Source: a virus. From it: a stretch of DNA of 43,845 bases. The stretch covers positions 1-43,845 of IMG/VR virus record IMGVR_UViG_3300036900_000192. One strand, given 5' to 3'. The notes below the pieces were generated by a model. The model did not search any database, was not told where the DNA came from, and was given only the letters and a program-made list of their open reading frames with translations. The position numbers and the translations under genes were made by a program. Positions 6,686 to 14,148 of this stretch are shown here, in pieces (position 1 is the stretch's first letter; the number at the start of each line of letters is the position of its first letter).

Positions 6686-6759
6686 ACCAACGGCGCGAGC
6701 ACGCGCCAGCCCCGGCCGGAGCACCGCCGGGACACCTCCAAGTAAAGCAGGAGCAAGCA

Positions 6760-7089
6760 ATGCCAGAACCGACCAAGGCCGACCTCAAGGCCGCAGTCGC
6801 CAAGCTCACCGAGGAAGTCGCCGCGCTGTACGACATCTTCGCCGCAGCGCGCGAGGCATCCGACGCGGGCGCGGACGTCCACTACCTATTCGGCTACGTC
6901 AGCGGCATCGGGAGCCAGCCGTGGGAGCACGGCAACGTCCCGGTGCTGCGCGACTTCGCCGGGGCACTCCGGCTCAAGGGGCGCGAGGCGGACGCGCCGC
7001 GCGGCCTCGCGTCGTGCGGCCACCCGGCTAACGACGACGGCGAGTGCGACTGCTCGTCCTGGCCGGAGCGCGCGGTGATGGCGCGATGA
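6760..7089 (+). CDS. hypothetical early protein with C-terminal Cys/His cluster
   Basis: The protein has 109 residues, with AGGAG nine bases before the ATG. The N-terminal half is helical (KADLKAAVAKLTEEVAALYD, a possible coiled coil). The C-terminus holds ASCGHPANDDGECDCSSW, four candidate metal ligands. It is the first gene of a long run in which nearly every stop overlaps the next start. Function is unknown. Confidence 0.65.
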   Translation: MPEPTKADLKAAVAKLTEEVAALYDIFAAAREASDAGADVHYLFGYVSGIGSQPWEHGNVPVLRDFAGALRLKGREADAPRGLASCGHPANDDGECDCSSWPERAVMAR

Positions 7090-7283
7090 GGCACGACATC
7101 CCCGTCAAGTGCAAGTGCTCCCACCCGCGCGCCCGCCACGCTGTCGCCGCGCGGGGCTACGCGTCGTGCGACCGCCCCGGCTGCGGGTGCACGGCCTTCC
7201 GCACGAGCGCACCGGCGATAGCGGCCCCGCCCCGGGTTGTCCGCGGCGTCGTCGTGGTCGCGCCGCTGGCGGTGACGTCATGA
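7086..7283 (+). CDS. small Cys-rich protein
   Basis: The 65-residue protein starts at ATG 7086, which overlaps the preceding TGA. It begins MRHDIPVKCKCSHPRARHAV and continues CDRPGCGCTAF, so six cysteines and two histidines could bind zinc. The C-terminal 25 residues are hydrophobic. It is probably a small DNA- or protein-binding accessory protein; no family is recognised. Confidence 0.55.
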   Translation: MRHDIPVKCKCSHPRARHAVAARGYASCDRPGCGCTAFRTSAPAIAAPPRVVRGVVVVAPLAVTS

Positions 7284-7408
7284 CCGCCTGGTACGCCGAC
7301 GAGCAGCTGTTCGCCTGCTGCACGCACTGCGTCCCTGAGGACGACTGCGACAACGACCACCGCGGCCCGTGCCCCGCAGGCTGCAACGAGCCACGGGAGG
7401 AATCATGA
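7280..7408 (+). CDS. 42-residue Cys-rich protein
   Basis: It runs from ATG 7280, overlapping the previous TGA, to 7408. The peptide MTAWYADEQLFACCTHCVPE... has six cysteines and several acidic residues. It is too short for a domain call, but metal binding is likely. Its end overlaps the next ATG. Confidence 0.5.
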   Translation: MTAWYADEQLFACCTHCVPEDDCDNDHRGPCPAGCNEPREES

Positions 7409-8025
7409 CCGGGCTGCTGATCTTCGGCGTGTGCATGCTTACTCTCGGCGCGTTCGGTGTCGGCGTCGCGTCCGGGCCCTGGCTCAGGAGCGCGCTCCGC
7501 AAGTCGGCCGGCAGGCTGCGCGAGCTCCCGCCGCTGCAAGAGCACCACGGGCACCACCGGGCAGGCGCCGCGCCGTCAGCGCTGCTCACCTCCGAGCAGG
7601 TCACCGGCCACGCGGACGTCATGCGCGAGCTGGCCGAGCCGTACCTGCCGCCGTCACCGGCCGGAGAGCACCCCTACCCGCACTACGTGACGCCGGGGGA
7701 GTGGCGGTCGTACGTCAACGCCGGGCGCGCCGTGGAGCCCGTCCGCACCGCAGAGCACCCGCCGTGGACTGGCAGCCAGCCCGCGCTCACCCCTGAGGTA
7801 GAGGAAGCCGAGCTTGACCGGCAGCGGTACATCCGCGCCCGCCTTGACGAGTGCGGCGCCGTCCCGACCATGGACGACCTGCGCGAGATCCTCGGCACCC
7901 TGCGCCAGCCGGACGTTACCGAGTCGGTCAGCGCATGGCGGACGGACGCCGCGCCCGTGTACGGGCAGGCGCCTCAGGACCGCGTGGAAGAGGCCGAGCG
8001 GCAGGATGCGGGGCTGCTGAGGTGA
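7405..8025 (+). CDS. membrane-anchored hypothetical protein
   Basis: The 206-residue reading starts at ATG 7405 behind GGGAGG. An N-terminal hydrophobic segment (LLIFGVCMLTLGAFGVGVAS) is followed by a cytoplasmic-looking charged and proline-rich region to the end (VEEAELDRQRYIRARLDECG). It is one of several early operon proteins with a single N-terminal span. Function is unknown. Confidence 0.6.
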   Translation: MTGLLIFGVCMLTLGAFGVGVASGPWLRSALRKSAGRLRELPPLQEHHGHHRAGAAPSALLTSEQVTGHADVMRELAEPYLPPSPAGEHPYPHYVTPGEWRSYVNAGRAVEPVRTAEHPPWTGSQPALTPEVEEAELDRQRYIRARLDECGAVPTMDDLREILGTLRQPDVTESVSAWRTDAAPVYGQAPQDRVEEAERQDAGLLR

Positions 8026-8225
8026 GCGCCGGAACATGCTGGGCTGACCCTCTCAGCCGAGCCGAGCGCCGCAGGGTTGCCGCCTTGCTCGCACGTGCCT
8101 GCCACCGCTTCTACAACACCCCGCCCGGCAATGCGGGCGCGATGCTCTCCCAGGTCATCGCCTCGGCTGAGATGTCAGACCTGCACCTGGACGTGACGGA
8201 GCGGGCGGAGGTGCCATCCTCATGA
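8022..8225 (+). CDS. 67-residue hypothetical protein
   Basis: GTG at 8022 overlaps the preceding TGA. The peptide (MSAGTCWADPLSRAERRRVA...) is helical with a basic patch near residues 14-25. No motif is recognised. Its place in an unbroken chain of overlapping genes supports it as real. Confidence 0.5.
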   Translation: MSAGTCWADPLSRAERRRVAALLARACHRFYNTPPGNAGAMLSQVIASAEMSDLHLDVTERAEVPSS

Positions 8226-8380
8226 CCGCCGGCCTGATCGCGGTCGGCGCGACCGCCGCAGCCGTCGCCCTCATCGAGAAGCTCCCCGCGCTCGCCGGCA
8301 TCTGGGCGAAGGACCGCCAGGACAAGCGGGCCAAGGCCAAGGACATGGCGGCGCTTGAGGCGAAGGCAGGTGAGCAGTGA
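8222..8380 (+). CDS. 52-residue single-span membrane peptide
   Basis: ATG at 8222 overlaps the stop of the gene before it, and the end overlaps the next GTG. A hydrophobic N-terminus (GLIAVGATAAAVALIEKLPA) is followed by a lysine-rich tail. The shape is a small membrane anchor; its role is unknown. Confidence 0.5.
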   Translation: MTAGLIAVGATAAAVALIEKLPALAGIWAKDRQDKRAKAKDMAALEAKAGEQ

Positions 8381-8646
8381 GCCTCCGTCACGGTCACCTG
8401 CCCGGCAGCCAGGCCCGCAACGGCCTCCCGCCGCGTACCGACTACACCTACCAGGGCACCGGCAAGGACCGCGGGCCGAACCTCAGCGCCGAGCAGCTCG
8501 CGCCCTACCAGGGCGGCTACGAGCAGTGGCTGCCCCAGTTCGCCCGCGGGCTGAACAGGCCGCGCCGGAGCACGGACCCGTGCCCGGGCTGCGGCTACAA
8601 GAGCGGCGGCCGGAACTGCCAGGTTCTGTGCGGAGGCGCGCGATGA
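8377..8646 (+). CDS. 89-residue protein with C-terminal Cys cluster
   Basis: GTG at 8377 overlaps the previous TGA. The body is rich in Gly, Pro and Tyr, and the C-terminus has CPGCGYKSGGRNCQVLCGG, a likely zinc-binding group. It resembles the other small Cys-rich early proteins here but shows no sequence repeat with them. Function is unknown. Confidence 0.5.
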   Translation: MSLRHGHLPGSQARNGLPPRTDYTYQGTGKDRGPNLSAEQLAPYQGGYEQWLPQFARGLNRPRRSTDPCPGCGYKSGGRNCQVLCGGAR

Positions 8647-9023
8647 GCAACCACAAGACGCCCCGCGTCCACCTCGACCATGACGGCCGCGCCCGCTGCG
8701 GCAGGCCCCCTGGCGTGCAGCTCACCCCCGACGAGGCCGCCGTCACCTGCGAGTACTGCCTCAACCTGCTCGCCGGCGTCCACGGCATCGGCAACCGGCA
8801 GCCCGACAGCGAGCACGGCACGCGCGCCCGCTACCGCTGGCACCTGCGCCACGAAGGACCGCCCGTCCGCTGCGAGTCCTGCCTGCAAGCCGAGCGGAGG
8901 CGCAGCGACCGCGCCAGGGACAGGGACAACGCCCGCCGCCGCGAGCGGTACGCCGAAGCCCGCGCAGCCGGGCTGACCTCCCGGCAGGCCAGCCAGCGCA
9001 AAGACCTCCGGAGGGCAGCGTGA
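8643..9023 (+). CDS. 126-residue zinc-finger-like basic protein
   Basis: ATG at 8643 overlaps the previous stop. Two CxxC pairs are present: CEYCLNLL near residue 37 and CESCLQAERR near residue 81, with histidines between them. The C-terminal 45 residues are strongly basic (RARDRDNARRRERYAEARAA). Nucleic-acid binding is the likely role. Upstream of the recombination genes, it may be a recombination or anti-host factor; that is inference. Confidence 0.55.
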   Translation: MSNHKTPRVHLDHDGRARCGRPPGVQLTPDEAAVTCEYCLNLLAGVHGIGNRQPDSEHGTRARYRWHLRHEGPPVRCESCLQAERRRSDRARDRDNARRRERYAEARAAGLTSRQASQRKDLRRAA

Positions 9024-9244
9024 CCTGGCTCACCGTGTACCGCGAGGCCGCCGGGTGGCTCGTCGCCGCCCAGGCAGCCTGCCTCGCCTGGTTCGGCTGG
9101 CTGGTAAGGCACAGGCCCCGGGCGCGGCTCAGGCCTGAGCCCGCCATCGACGACGCGGTGCGGATGCTCCGCCGCTGGACCGACGAGGCCGTAGACGCCG
9201 AGCTGGAGCAGATGACCGGCGAGGGAGGCGGGCAGGATGGCTGA
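9020..9244 (+). CDS. 74-residue membrane-anchored protein
   Basis: GTG at 9020 overlaps the previous TGA. One hydrophobic segment (WLVAAQAACLAWFGWLV) is followed by a basic stretch and an acidic helix. It overlaps the exonuclease gene start by 8 bases. Function is unknown. Confidence 0.5.
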   Translation: MTWLTVYREAAGWLVAAQAACLAWFGWLVRHRPRARLRPEPAIDDAVRMLRRWTDEAVDAELEQMTGEGGGQDG

Positions 9245-10307
9245 CCTCATCCCGACCGCCAGCGAGGCCGAGTGGCTGGCCGCGCGCCGCAAGGGCATCA
9301 CCGCGTCGGAGATCGCCGCGCTGATGGGCATCTCGCCCTGGTCATCCCCGTACAAGCTCTATCACCAGAAGCTCGGCCTCCTGCCGGCCGACGAGGTGAC
9401 CCCGGCGATGGAGCGCGGCAACGTCCTGGAGCCCTACGTCGTGGAGAAGTTCGCCGCGGCGCACCCGGAGTTCGCGGTGCTCGGCACCGGCCGCGAGCTG
9501 TACGCCCACCCGTCGCGCCCCTGGCAGATGGCCACGCCGGACCGCATGGTGCACGACGTCGTGGAGGTTGACCGCTGCACCTGCGGCACCGGCCCGATGG
9601 GCTACTACGGCATGCACGAGCGTCACTGCGGCTGGGAACTGGACAGGCCGGTTGCCGTCCTGGAGACCAAGACCACCACCGACATGAGCGAGTGGGGCGA
9701 GCCCGGCACCGACGAGATCCCCGTCCACTACCGCTCGCAGGTGCTCTGGCAGATGGACGTGATGGGCGTCAGCCGTGCCTACGTGGCCGTGCTCGACATC
9801 AGGCAGTGGGAGGTGTCCGAGTACGCCGTCAGCCACATCGACGGCTGCGGGCCCGGCCGCTACCTGCTCGCCTACCCGTCGCTCGCCTGCCCGGCCTGCG
9901 ATGACGTCGTGCTCATGCGCGAGAAGGCGCAGGAGTTCATCAAGCAGATGGAATCCGGCGACATCCCCGACGCCGACTGGAGCGCGGCCACGGCCTACGC
10001 GCTCAAGCAGCTGCACCCGTCCCTTGAGGACCGTGACGCGCACATCGGACGCCGCCTGGAGATCTCTTACCGCGCCGCCATCCGGCACTACAAGGACGCC
10101 GAGCAGCGCAAGGACGAGATGACCAACCGTCTCCGCGAAGCCATGGGCAGCGCCAGCCGCGCCGTTGCCGCCGGCACGGTCGGCAGCGACGGCAAGCGCG
10201 TCGTCATCGCCACCCGCCAGGTCTATGACCAGGCAGCCAAGACCATCGAGCGCAAGGCGTCGACCGTCGACAAGCTCGTTCCCGCCAAGCAGAAGAAGGA
10301 ATCATGA
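9237..10307 (+). CDS. YqaJ-type viral exonuclease
   Basis: The protein has 356 residues. The N-terminal RRKGITASEIAALMGISPWS and ERGNVLEPYV are typical of YqaJ/lambda-exonuclease-like PD-(D/E)XK nucleases. The catalytic core E143-T-K145 lies in VLETKTTTDMSEWG, and YRSQVLWQMDVMGV follows. Extra Cys/His groups (CTCGTG...HC and CPAC) interrupt the core. It would resect DNA ends to give single strands for the RecT protein, whose gene overlaps its stop by 4 bases. Together they form a phage recombination pair. Confidence 0.88.
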   Translation: MADLIPTASEAEWLAARRKGITASEIAALMGISPWSSPYKLYHQKLGLLPADEVTPAMERGNVLEPYVVEKFAAAHPEFAVLGTGRELYAHPSRPWQMATPDRMVHDVVEVDRCTCGTGPMGYYGMHERHCGWELDRPVAVLETKTTTDMSEWGEPGTDEIPVHYRSQVLWQMDVMGVSRAYVAVLDIRQWEVSEYAVSHIDGCGPGRYLLAYPSLACPACDDVVLMREKAQEFIKQMESGDIPDADWSAATAYALKQLHPSLEDRDAHIGRRLEISYRAAIRHYKDAEQRKDEMTNRLREAMGSASRAVAAGTVGSDGKRVVIATRQVYDQAAKTIERKASTVDKLVPAKQKKES

Positions 10308-11446
10308 CGGCCCAGACCGTGACCGCGGCTGCCGAAGAGCAGTCCCGCGACCTGAAGCTCATCAACTGGCTGCGCGCCCAGCAGGACGACCTTGCCATGG
10401 CCGCCGCCAGCCACCTCAAGCCCGCCACCATCGTCCGCGTCGCCCAGGGCGCGCTCCGCAAGGACCCCAAGCTGATGGCGGCCGCGATCGCCAACCCGCA
10501 GTCGCTGCTGTACTGCCTGCTCGACGCCGCCCGGCTCGGCCACGAGGCCGGGACCGACCAGTACTGGCTGATCCCGTTCGGCCAGGAGGTCACCGGCATC
10601 GAGGGGTACAAGGGCGTCATCGAGCGGATGTACCGGGCGGGCGGCGTGTCCACCGTGCACGCCGAGGTCGTACGCCAGAAGGACGTCTACCGCGGGCTCG
10701 GCTCGCGGCAGCCCCCGGTGCACGAGTACGACGAGTTCGCCGACGAGGACGACCGCGGCCCGCTCCGCGGCGTCTACGCCTACGCGATCATGGCCGACGG
10801 CACGTGCTCCCAGGTGATCCGGGCAGGCAAGGCCGAGGTCATGAAGCACAAGGCCGTGTCACGCGGCTCCGACCGCGCCGACTCCCCCTGGCAGAAGTGG
10901 CCGGTGCCGATGTGGAAGAAGGTGCCGCTGTCGGCCCTGGAACCGTACGTGCCGACCAGCAGCGAGTGGCTGATGACCCGCGCCCGCGCCGAGGCCACCG
11001 CCCAGGGGCGGCCGGTCATCACCCAGGGATGGGCACCTCCGATCCCCGCCGCGGCCGCAGCAGCGCCGCGCCAGCTCGTCGCCGGGAGCGTCGAGCCCCA
11101 GGACGTCCCGCCCGCGGGCGAGCAGCCATCCCCCCCGGCTGCGCAGGCTGACCCCGTGCCTGCACCCCCCGGTCCCGCGGGCGGGACCCCCGGCGACGAG
11201 CGGCACAAGGCCCTCGTCGGCGTCGCGCAGCAGCACTTCAGGCGGCTCGGCTACGCCGACGCGGACAAGCAGGACCGGCTACGCCACGCCACCGACCTCG
11301 TGCTCGGCACCGAGGTGCCCGCGGTCAGCTCGTTCAACGACCTCACCCACGGCGAGCTGGAAGACCTCAACCGGATCGTGGAGCGGCTCAAGGACCGCGC
11401 GGCGCTCAACCGGATGCTGAAGAGCGGCGAGGTGAACGGTGAGTGA
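10304..11446 (+). CDS. recT: RecT-family single-strand annealing protein
   Basis: The 380-residue protein starts at an ATG overlapping the exonuclease stop (ATGA). Residues 1-240 match the RecT/RedB pattern: ANPQSLLYCLLDAARLGHEA, then GIEGYKGVIERMYRAGG, then VMKHKAVSRGS. A Pro/Ala-rich linker (about 245-295) leads to a C-terminal helical tail. It anneals complementary single strands for recombination or circularisation. It works with the neighbouring exonuclease. Confidence 0.9.
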   Translation: MTAQTVTAAAEEQSRDLKLINWLRAQQDDLAMAAASHLKPATIVRVAQGALRKDPKLMAAAIANPQSLLYCLLDAARLGHEAGTDQYWLIPFGQEVTGIEGYKGVIERMYRAGGVSTVHAEVVRQKDVYRGLGSRQPPVHEYDEFADEDDRGPLRGVYAYAIMADGTCSQVIRAGKAEVMKHKAVSRGSDRADSPWQKWPVPMWKKVPLSALEPYVPTSSEWLMTRARAEATAQGRPVITQGWAPPIPAAAAAAPRQLVAGSVEPQDVPPAGEQPSPPAAQADPVPAPPGPAGGTPGDERHKALVGVAQQHFRRLGYADADKQDRLRHATDLVLGTEVPAVSSFNDLTHGELEDLNRIVERLKDRAALNRMLKSGEVNGE

Positions 11447-11630
11447 CGTCCTGCTCGGCACGGTGCCCGACTCGGACGGCGACCCGGTTGAGGTGTGGCG
11501 CAACCATGACGGCACCGTGTCGCTGATCCTGACGGTCCGCGACGAGGACGCGCTCACCTTCGCGCCGGGCGGGCTGGACGCCGTGCGCGAGCTGCTCGAC
11601 CGCGAGGCGATGCCGGGACAGGTGAGCTGA
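11439..11630 (+). CDS. 63-residue acidic protein
   Basis: GTG at 11439 overlaps the recT end by 8 bases. The sequence (GTVPDSDGDPVEVWRNHDGT...) predicts a small beta-rich acidic domain with a C-terminal helix. No family is recognised. A helper of the recombination pair is possible from position only. Confidence 0.5.
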   Translation: MSDVLLGTVPDSDGDPVEVWRNHDGTVSLILTVRDEDALTFAPGGLDAVRELLDREAMPGQVS

Positions 11631-12208
11631 TGGACGTCACCGAGAGCGAGCTCGCGTGGGCCCTGCGGACCACGAAGATCATGGTTCACGACAAGGACGG
11701 CCTGGCCGACCTCGCCGGGTGCTTCGACGCCGGCACGCTGGTCACGCGGGGGAAAGGTGCCGTCTGGCTGCCGGAAGAGCACGCCGTGATGCTGCTGCGG
11801 AAGATCGAGGGCGAGCAGAAGCGCCGCCGCGCCGAGGAAGCCGAGTGCCGCGCCGAGGGGGCGCGCTGCGACCGCGAGGGCGGACCGTGCACCTGCCCGT
11901 GTGACCCGGAAGCCGAGGCCGCCGCGCTCCGCGAGCCGCACCCGACCGGGCCGCGCCTCGCCGACGCCGACCTGTGCGCCCGCTGCGGCAACCAGTTCAA
12001 GCCCGGCCTGATCTGCGACGCGTGCCGCGAAGACGTGGTTGACGCCCACGTCTGCTGCGAGCACGTGCCCGGTGACGGCGAACTAGCGGTGCTCGTCACC
12101 GTCAAGCGCGAGCTGGACCGCCTCTGCCTCAAGCCGGAGGGCACCATGCGCCGCGTGCTCGCCTACCTGACCGACAGCTACGGCTACGTGCTGGCCGACG
12201 AGGACTGA
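11630..12208 (+). CDS. 192-residue Cys-rich early protein
   Basis: ATG at 11630 shares its first base with the preceding stop. The protein holds CTCPC, CARCGNQFKPGLICDAC and CCEH groups, consistent with zinc binding in the middle, and a charged helical stretch at about 60-80. A GC-rich hairpin follows, so it may end this transcription segment. Function is unknown. Confidence 0.55.
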   Translation: MDVTESELAWALRTTKIMVHDKDGLADLAGCFDAGTLVTRGKGAVWLPEEHAVMLLRKIEGEQKRRRAEEAECRAEGARCDREGGPCTCPCDPEAEAAALREPHPTGPRLADADLCARCGNQFKPGLICDACREDVVDAHVCCEHVPGDGELAVLVTVKRELDRLCLKPEGTMRRVLAYLTDSYGYVLADED

Positions 12209-12213
12209 CCCCC

Positions 12214-12247
12214 TGGCCGCGCCTGCGCCCCGGCGCGGGCGCGGCCA
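12214..12247 (+). terminator. strong GC hairpin, possible terminator
   Basis: TGGCCGCGCC (12214-12223) pairs with GGCGCGGCCA (12238-12247), and inside it GCGCC pairs with GGCGC, giving an almost fully paired stem with a 2-base loop. It lies 5 bases after a stop codon and before a new Shine-Dalgarno (GAAGGAG at 12256). Confidence 0.6.
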
Positions 12248-12266
12248 ACGTACCCGAAGGAGACCG

Positions 12267-12713
12267 ATGAACCGGCACCAGCAAGCCGCGATCGACCGGC
12301 ACTGCCGCCTGTCGATCGAGACGATGCACCACGGGTTCGCCAGGCCGCTGCCCGGCGGCCTGTCCGTCGTGCTGACGGTGAACAGCGGCTATGAATGAAT
12401 CGAGGCGGGATTCGGCGGGCCGGTCTGGCACGCGAGCATCGCAACGCGCAGTCTCCCTATCCGTGCTGTCCTTGAGCGGGAAGCCGAGCGGCAGCTTGCC
12501 GGTGTCGGCGATCCGTCGCTCGGCGAGTGGCGCGAGTCCGGCGGCAGGTTCTTCCACCTGCGCCGCAGGCTCAGCGAGGCCGAGCAGCGCAAGGTGGGCC
12601 CGGCACTGGATATCCGGCGCACACCGGAGGCCGTCAGGCGCGCTCTGCGGCTCGGCGGGATGCTCGCCTACGCACCGCCTGAAGTCATCGCCGACGAGAT
12701 CGGCGAGCTGTGA
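12267..12713 (+). pseudogene. small gene split by an in-frame TGA (or read through)
   Basis: ATG 12267 with GAAGGAG upstream encodes 43 residues to TGA 12396-12398. The same frame then stays open for 104 more codons to TGA 12711, with protein-like composition (FFHLRRRLSEAEQRKVGPAL). No good internal start exists just after the first TGA. The whole would be a 148-residue protein, with the TGA where a Trp-like codon would fit (GYE-stop-IEAGFGG). A nonsense mutation, a base error or stop read-through are the choices. Other genes here use TGA as a normal stop. Confidence 0.55.
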
Positions 12714-12754
12714 CGGGAAGCCCGCCGTCACCGTCGCCCGGGAGCAGGCGAGCC

Positions 12755-12937
12755 GTGGCAGGTAAGCGGAAGCCGATCAACCACGGCACCTACGGCGGCT
12801 ACCAGACCCACGTCAAGCGCCGCGACGTGCCGTGCGACGCCTGCTGCCGTGGCCTGGCCGACTACAGGCGCCGCTACCGGAACGTGCGCAGGTGCGCGCC
12901 GGGCCTGGGCTGGCCGCTGGAGGCGAGCCGTGGCTAG
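12755..12937 (+). CDS. 60-residue basic Cys-containing protein
   Basis: The start is taken at GTG 12755 in the repeated initiation cassette; an upstream GTG at 12710 overlapping the previous stop is an alternative that would add a low-complexity tail. The protein (MAGKRKPINHGTYGGYQTHV...) has CDACC near residue 29 and is strongly basic, with RRRYRNVRR. It ends in EASRG. Nucleic-acid binding is likely. Confidence 0.5.
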   Translation: MAGKRKPINHGTYGGYQTHVKRRDVPCDACCRGLADYRRRYRNVRRCAPGLGWPLEASRG

Positions 12938-13142
12938 GCCCCGGCCGCCGCGCCCGGAGCCGCTGACCCCGGAAGAGGAAGCGGCGCTCAGGCAAGCCGG
13001 CGCCGCGCACCTCGTCGACCTCTACGAGGTGCTCACCGGCACCGGGAAGCACGCCGATCACGAGCGGGAGCAGATAGGCCGCTGCGTGTTCTGCTCGTGC
13101 GGTACCCGCGTGCAGGGACGGATGGAGGCGAGCCGTGGCTAG
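12930..13142 (+). CDS. 70-residue protein with zinc-like CxxCxC
   Basis: GTG 12930 lies in the first full copy of the initiation cassette and overlaps the previous stop by 8 bases. A Pro/Arg-rich N-terminus is followed by an acidic helix (LTPEEEAALRQAGAAHLVDL), then H-rich KHADHEREQIGRCVFCSCG. It ends in EASRG like its neighbour because of the shared repeat. Function is unknown. Confidence 0.5.
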   Translation: MARPRPPRPEPLTPEEEAALRQAGAAHLVDLYEVLTGTGKHADHEREQIGRCVFCSCGTRVQGRMEASRG

Positions 13143-13284
13143 CGCCCTGGTCACAACCGCCCGCTGCCTGCACCCGGGGTGCGGCTGGTCGGCGGCAGGC
13201 CCGTGGGCGGACGTCGACAAGGCGGCGGCGCACACCGAGAAGCCGCCGAAGCACGCGACGTCGACCGAGACGAGGGCGACGTGA
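13135..13284 (+). CDS. 49-residue C2H2-like zinc-finger peptide
   Basis: GTG 13135 is in the second full copy of the cassette. CLHPGC followed by HTEKPPKH gives C-x4-C-...-H-x6-H spacing, and the TEKP-like linker recalls C2H2 fingers. It is probably a tiny DNA- or protein-binding factor. Its TGA overlaps the methyltransferase GTG. Confidence 0.5.
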   Translation: MASALVTTARCLHPGCGWSAAGPWADVDKAAAHTEKPPKHATSTETRAT

Positions 13285-13793
13285 GCGCGCTCTTTGAGCT
13301 GACCGCCGCCGACGTGGCCACGACGAACGACGACTGGTACACGCCCCGGTGGATCTTCGAGGCGGCCGGGGTCACGTTCGACATGGACGTGTGCGCGCCG
13401 GTCGCGCCGGAGTTCCGTACCTGCCCCGCGCGGCGCTACCTGACCGTTCTTGACGACGGTCTCACTGCCCCGTGGGACGGGCTGGTGTGGATGAACCCGC
13501 CGTTCAGCAACCTGCGGCCCTGGCTGGCCAGGTGGCGCGGCCACGCCGACGGGCTGGCACTCGTGCCGGGCCTGCCGCGCGCATGGCTCGGCGGCGTCCT
13601 GCGGGGCGCTGACGCTCTCACGGTGACCTGCCCGGCTTTCCTGCGGCCCGGAGGGGCACGCGGTGACCTGCCCGTCGTGTCGTTCATCCTCGGGCGCGGA
13701 GCTGGAGCGGAGCTAGTGTCCCGCATCGCGGAGGCGGCGGACAGCGAGGTCTTCGCCGCCCGCCGCCTCTCACAGGGGGTGCTGGCGTGCTAG
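13281..13793 (+). CDS. phage DNA N6-adenine methyltransferase (Dam-like)
   Basis: The protein has 170 residues. It contains DDWYTPRWIFEAAG, DMDVCAP and the catalytic NPPF motif at residues 72-75 (WMNPPFSNLRPWLARW), the set found in the phage Dam family. It would move a methyl group from S-adenosylmethionine to adenine N6. No matching restriction enzyme is nearby, so self-protection of phage DNA or timing control is likely. GTG 13281 overlaps the preceding stop. Confidence 0.85.
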   Translation: MSALFELTAADVATTNDDWYTPRWIFEAAGVTFDMDVCAPVAPEFRTCPARRYLTVLDDGLTAPWDGLVWMNPPFSNLRPWLARWRGHADGLALVPGLPRAWLGGVLRGADALTVTCPAFLRPGGARGDLPVVSFILGRGAGAELVSRIAEAADSEVFAARRLSQGVLAC

Positions 13794-13963
13794 GCGTCCT
13801 GCGCCGCCGCGTCCCGCCGCCGCCGCAGCAGCCCGCGCCGGACGGCCCGCAGCCCGGTGACCTCGACGCCGCCCCGCCGCCGCCGCACCCGGACGTGATC
13901 GTTTTCGGCGACTGGCACCCGCCGGCCGCGCTCGGGTTCGCGGTGCGGGAGGTGACCGGTTGA
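13787..13963 (+). CDS. 58-residue proline-rich peptide
   Basis: GTG 13787 overlaps the methyltransferase end. The peptide has two proline runs (RRRVPPPPQQPAPDG, AAPPPPHPD) and no motif. It is the last plus-strand gene before the oppositely oriented RHH gene. The composition makes the call uncertain, but the coupling is typical of this operon. Confidence 0.4.
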   Translation: MLGVLRRRVPPPPQQPAPDGPQPGDLDAAPPPPHPDVIVFGDWHPPAALGFAVREVTG

Positions 13964-13968
13964 GCGCG

Positions 13969-14133
13969 CTAGGCGTCTGTCTTGCGCGGCGGCGTGGCCA
14001 CGTACCGCTTCAGGTACGCCACGATCACGCCGGTCAGCGTCCTGCCCTCGGCTGCCGCCTTGGCCTGAGCGGCACGCCACAAGTCCGTGTCTACGCGGAT
14101 CGCGCGGTTCGGCGTCTTCGGCTTGTTGGGCAC
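13969..14133 (-). CDS. ribbon-helix-helix regulator
   Basis: The 54-residue reading starts at GTG 14133: MPNKPKTPNRAIRVDTDLWR, then AAQAKAAAEGRTLTGVIVAY. A beta strand (RAIRVD) followed by two helices is the RHH/Arc-type DNA-binding fold. It is divergent from the replication initiator, and palindromes between them fit RHH operators. No toxin gene accompanies it, so it is more likely an autoregulated repressor of the replication genes than an antitoxin. Confidence 0.65.
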   Translation of the reverse strand: MPNKPKTPNRAIRVDTDLWRAAQAKAAAEGRTLTGVIVAYLKRYVATPPRKTDA

Positions 14134-14148
14134 ACGGCGAATCGTACC

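Larger units (their letters stand above)
12746..13142 (+). repeat. reiterated translation-start cassette
   Basis: A 20-bp segment at 12918-12937 is repeated exactly at 13123-13142 (GGAGGCGAGCCGTGGCTAG preceded by T). A shorter copy, AGGCGAGCCGTGGC, lies at 12746-12759. Each contains a ribosome-binding site and GTG start. The full copies also encode the C-terminal EASRG and TAG of the gene before. The unit looks like the joint by which small genes were duplicated or inserted. Confidence 0.65.

Noticed and set aside
12391-12765. 124-codon Ser/Arg-rich plus frame overlapping the TGA-interrupted gene
   Set aside because: Composition is that of an out-of-frame reading; the interrupted frame has more protein-like content.
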